Assembly: GCA_963816535.1 (NCBI GenBank)
Contig: CAWFKW010000006.1
Location: forward strand, 248,001 to 312,000
Direction of reading: 5' to 3'
DNA length: 64,000 nucleotides
Source: CAWFKW01 sp963816535
GTDB lineage: Bacteria; Bacteroidota; Ignavibacteria; Tepidaquicellales; OLB5
In this document: piece after piece, positions 62,646-64,000 of the stretch
How positions within the stretch are numbered: position 1 is the stretch's first letter
Layout: the number at the start of each line of letters is the position of its first letter
The notes under the pieces: generated by a model
Databases searched by the model: none
What the model saw: the letters and a program-made list of their open reading frames with translations, nothing else
Told to the model about the DNA's origin: nothing
Position numbers and translations under genes: made by a program

Positions 62646-63011
62646 ATGGCTACTTATTCTCCAATAACGAAAATTGACAAGACAGCACTAGTTAAACATC
62701 CCCTTTTCAAACAGTATGAACATGAACTCAAAGAGGGCAAGATAACTGAATTTTTAAATGATCATGGAATATTTGGCGGCATTGTGCCTTTTTACGCACA
62801 TCCCGATGATGGCGGTCAGCTCCTTGGTTTAAATTTTGAATTTGAATACCGAACCACTCGAAAAGACAAAGACCATTGGAATACCGAATTTTATCAGAAC
62901 CATACAAGGTACTCAACAGAAGAAGAACTTTCTGGCGTTGCCTTATGGAAAGCTCTTGACATAATCCAGAAGTGGAACTGGAAAGAACTTGCCGAAAAAG
63001 ACATAGAGTAG
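62646..63011 (+). CDS. Hypothetical protein, 121 aa
   Basis: Soluble small protein with AAGAAAGCAGG upstream of the ATG. Residues 45-70 contain GGIVPFYAHPDDGGQLLGLNFEFEY, and the C terminus is a helical WKALDIIQKWNWKELAEKD. No family is recognised. Cargo of the element that starts with the integrase. Confidence 0.5.
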   Translation: MATYSPITKIDKTALVKHPLFKQYEHELKEGKITEFLNDHGIFGGIVPFYAHPDDGGQLLGLNFEFEYRTTRKDKDHWNTEFYQNHTRYSTEEELSGVALWKALDIIQKWNWKELAEKDIE

Positions 63012-63045
63012 CTGAAAGCTACCCCATGTCTTTAGATAATGCGGC

Positions 63046-63318
63046 TTATTCTATAACAGAATAAAGCCTATTTTTGAGCATTTTTTGGTTGTCAAGTAAT
63101 GACCGGGCAGGCAAGTTCAACTTGTCGTCCCAGTAATCATTGATCATTTTATCAATAAGCTCATCACGTTTAAAGATGAACTGGCTTTTCTTAAAGTTAC
63201 TCTTGTCTACTTCCCATAACGAATATCCAAGCGTAACTAATGCGGAGGCCAAGCCAATGTCATAGGTAATAAATTTAACATTTGGTTCTATTGGTTCTGT
63301 TACTTTTTTTAAAATCAT
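63046..63318 (-). CDS. DUF5659-like protein, 90 aa
   Basis: From ATG 63318 (a TTG at 63348 is less likely). The pattern FITYDIGLASALVTLGYSLWEVDKSNFKKSQFIFKRDELIDKMINDYWDDKLNLPARSLLDNQKMLKNRL is that of DUF5659, a small family frequent on mobile elements. No known function. A 16-bp palindrome lies 26 bp upstream of the start. Confidence 0.65.
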   Translation of the reverse strand: MILKKVTEPIEPNVKFITYDIGLASALVTLGYSLWEVDKSNFKKSQFIFKRDELIDKMINDYWDDKLNLPARSLLDNQKMLKNRLYSVIE

Positions 63319-63343
63319 AATAGTGAGATTAGTAATTACATAT

Positions 63344-63359
63344 ACCAATCGCGATTGGT
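63344..63359. promoter_or_regulatory. 16-bp perfect palindrome, candidate operator
   Basis: ACCAATCGCGATTGGT, just upstream of the DUF5659-like gene. A likely binding site for a dimeric regulator. Confidence 0.4.
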
Positions 63360-63412
63360 CGATTTGAAGCTTCTACTTATACTGGTGAATTTCACGCTCA
63401 TGTCTGATAAAT

Positions 63413-63444
63413 AAAAAATCCTTAATGATTGTAAGGATTTTTTA
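63413..63444. terminator. Bidirectional rho-independent terminator
   Basis: AAATCCTTA / TAAGGATTT stem flanked by A- and T-runs, located between the end of the 63470 gene and the region upstream of the DUF5659-like gene. Confidence 0.65.
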
Positions 63445-63469
63445 AAAAGAGAAACGAAAACAAAATTCG

Positions 63470-64000
63470 CTAGTACTCTACAACTTGTGGAGCCTCTGTC
63501 TGTAAATACTCATGAATACCAAGCGGGTCAGTATCATCATGGTGTAAATCATCTTTATACGTAGTGCGTTCAGGCGGATGGATGAGTTTTATTTTTATTT
63601 TATATGAATTGCCGATTTTTTCAGGTGTGGAGTGATAAGGATAAAAGGGATCATAATCTAAAGAAAAATAATAACGCAGGGTTTGGGACAAGCCCTGTTT
63701 TTGTTTTTTATAGGTGTCTTTAGCATCCGGGTCTTTAATGGTTAGTTCGCCCTGGCATTTAGAGAGTACTTTTAAAAAATTCCATTGCTCGCAGGGCTTT
63801 GGAATTTTACCTTTGCCAACCATTCCCATTTCTCTATAGTCAGTAATATATTTCTTGTTTCTTACCTGATGTTCAACCCGTTCATCATCTAAAAATGTTA
63901 TAACTATTTCCTCCCAACAGGTTCCGGCTGGAATTTTATATGGAAATTTAGGTCTACTATGTTCTGGACTTTTCGGTTTCAGCGCTTGAAGGCTTTCTTT
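63470..64000 (-). CDS. Conserved hypothetical DNA-binding-like protein (5' partial)
   Basis: The minus-strand frame is open to the window edge, so the true start lies to the right; an internal ATG at 63829 is not the start. The extra N-terminal part reads KFPYKIPAGTCWEEIVITFLDDERVEHQV, continuing into YITDYREMGMVGKGKIPKPCEQWNFLKVLSKCQGELTIKD. This order (PxGTxWExIxIxFLDxxxV, then a helix and a winged-helix-like part) occurs in a widespread uncharacterised family, often in genomes with mobile elements. Probably DNA-binding; function unknown. Followed by a terminator. Confidence 0.6.
   Translation of the reverse strand, partial: KESLQALKPKSPEHSRPKFPYKIPAGTCWEEIVITFLDDERVEHQVRNKKYITDYREMGMVGKGKIPKPCEQWNFLKVLSKCQGELTIKDPDAKDTYKKQKQGLSQTLRYYFSLDYDPFYPYHSTPEKIGNSYKIKIKLIHPPERTTYKDDLHHDDTDPLGIHEYLQTEAPQVVEY

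Noticed and set aside
1..64000. CRISPR array, insertion sequence or rRNA
   Set aside because: No regularly spaced repeats, transposase genes or rRNA-like sequence seen on reading both strands.

Overview
The window is AT-rich and most resembles a genome from the Bacteroidota/Chlorobiota/Ignavibacteria group. Four large secreted proteins at 41.5-49 kb carry the C-terminal secretion tail typical of that group (a YPNPFNP-type motif, then SGVYFY and KMVLIK-like endings), and a promoter of the TAnnTTTG type precedes lexA. No rRNA, intact tRNA, insertion sequence or CRISPR array is visible. All calls come from reading the sequence; no database search was run.

1-25 kb is a stack of defence and toxin-antitoxin modules. 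In order: a TIR-like protein (5' end outside the window) with a 1.6-kaa nuclease-NACHT-helical-repeat sensor; a TIR-APAZ/short Argonaute (SPARTA-like) pair carrying two frameshifts; a decayed EamA transporter; a RelA/SpoT-domain synthetase with a 78-aa partner; HicBA; a three-gene operon of M78 peptidase-macro domain, P-loop kinase-adenylosuccinate-synthetase-like (PurZ-like) and DUF7002; an unknown 287-aa protein; a small YjzC-like protein divergent from LexA; and a nitrilase-like plus Rad50/SMC-like pair. Between modules lie 3' halves of tRNA genes and a repeated GGGGAC-N5-GGGGAC signature. This suggests serial integration of small units at tRNA genes, and the recombinases are no longer present.

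25.4-29.6 kb holds two convergent genes (a membrane protein and an FAD, lycopene-cyclase-like protein). They are bounded by perfect 26-bp inverted repeats and lie next to a Xer-type tyrosine recombinase, which looks like an invertible cassette. A CrtYc/d-type lycopene cyclase follows.

30-39.5 kb is a conjugative or plasmid-like module: two replication-relaxation proteins (one split by an in-frame TAG), an ArdC-like antirestriction protein, a methyltransferase-like protein, a VirD4/TraG-like ATPase, a Toprim-like protein and membrane/coiled-coil proteins. It has expression signals unlike the flanks (extended -10 TGnTATAAT boxes, strong GGAGG sites, hairpin terminators). It also has several large branched hairpins, two of them near-identical in their core, and a probable free-standing RNA.

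39.5-55 kb is more chromosome-like: unknown membrane proteins, the four secreted proteins, glycosyltransferase fragments, a polysaccharide flippase, and an outer-membrane beta-barrel protein. A duplicated regulatory RNA-like element occurs at 41.3 and 53.8 kb.

55.5-60.6 kb starts with an XRE regulator and a membrane protein, followed by a five-gene ubiquitin-like operon: DUF3892, a Ubl, an E2-like protein, a JAB-E1 fusion, and an AbiEii-type nucleotidyltransferase-WYL-zinc finger fusion. At 60.9 kb a tRNA-Pro 3' end is followed by an integrase and excisionase, which start another integrated element that runs off the right edge.
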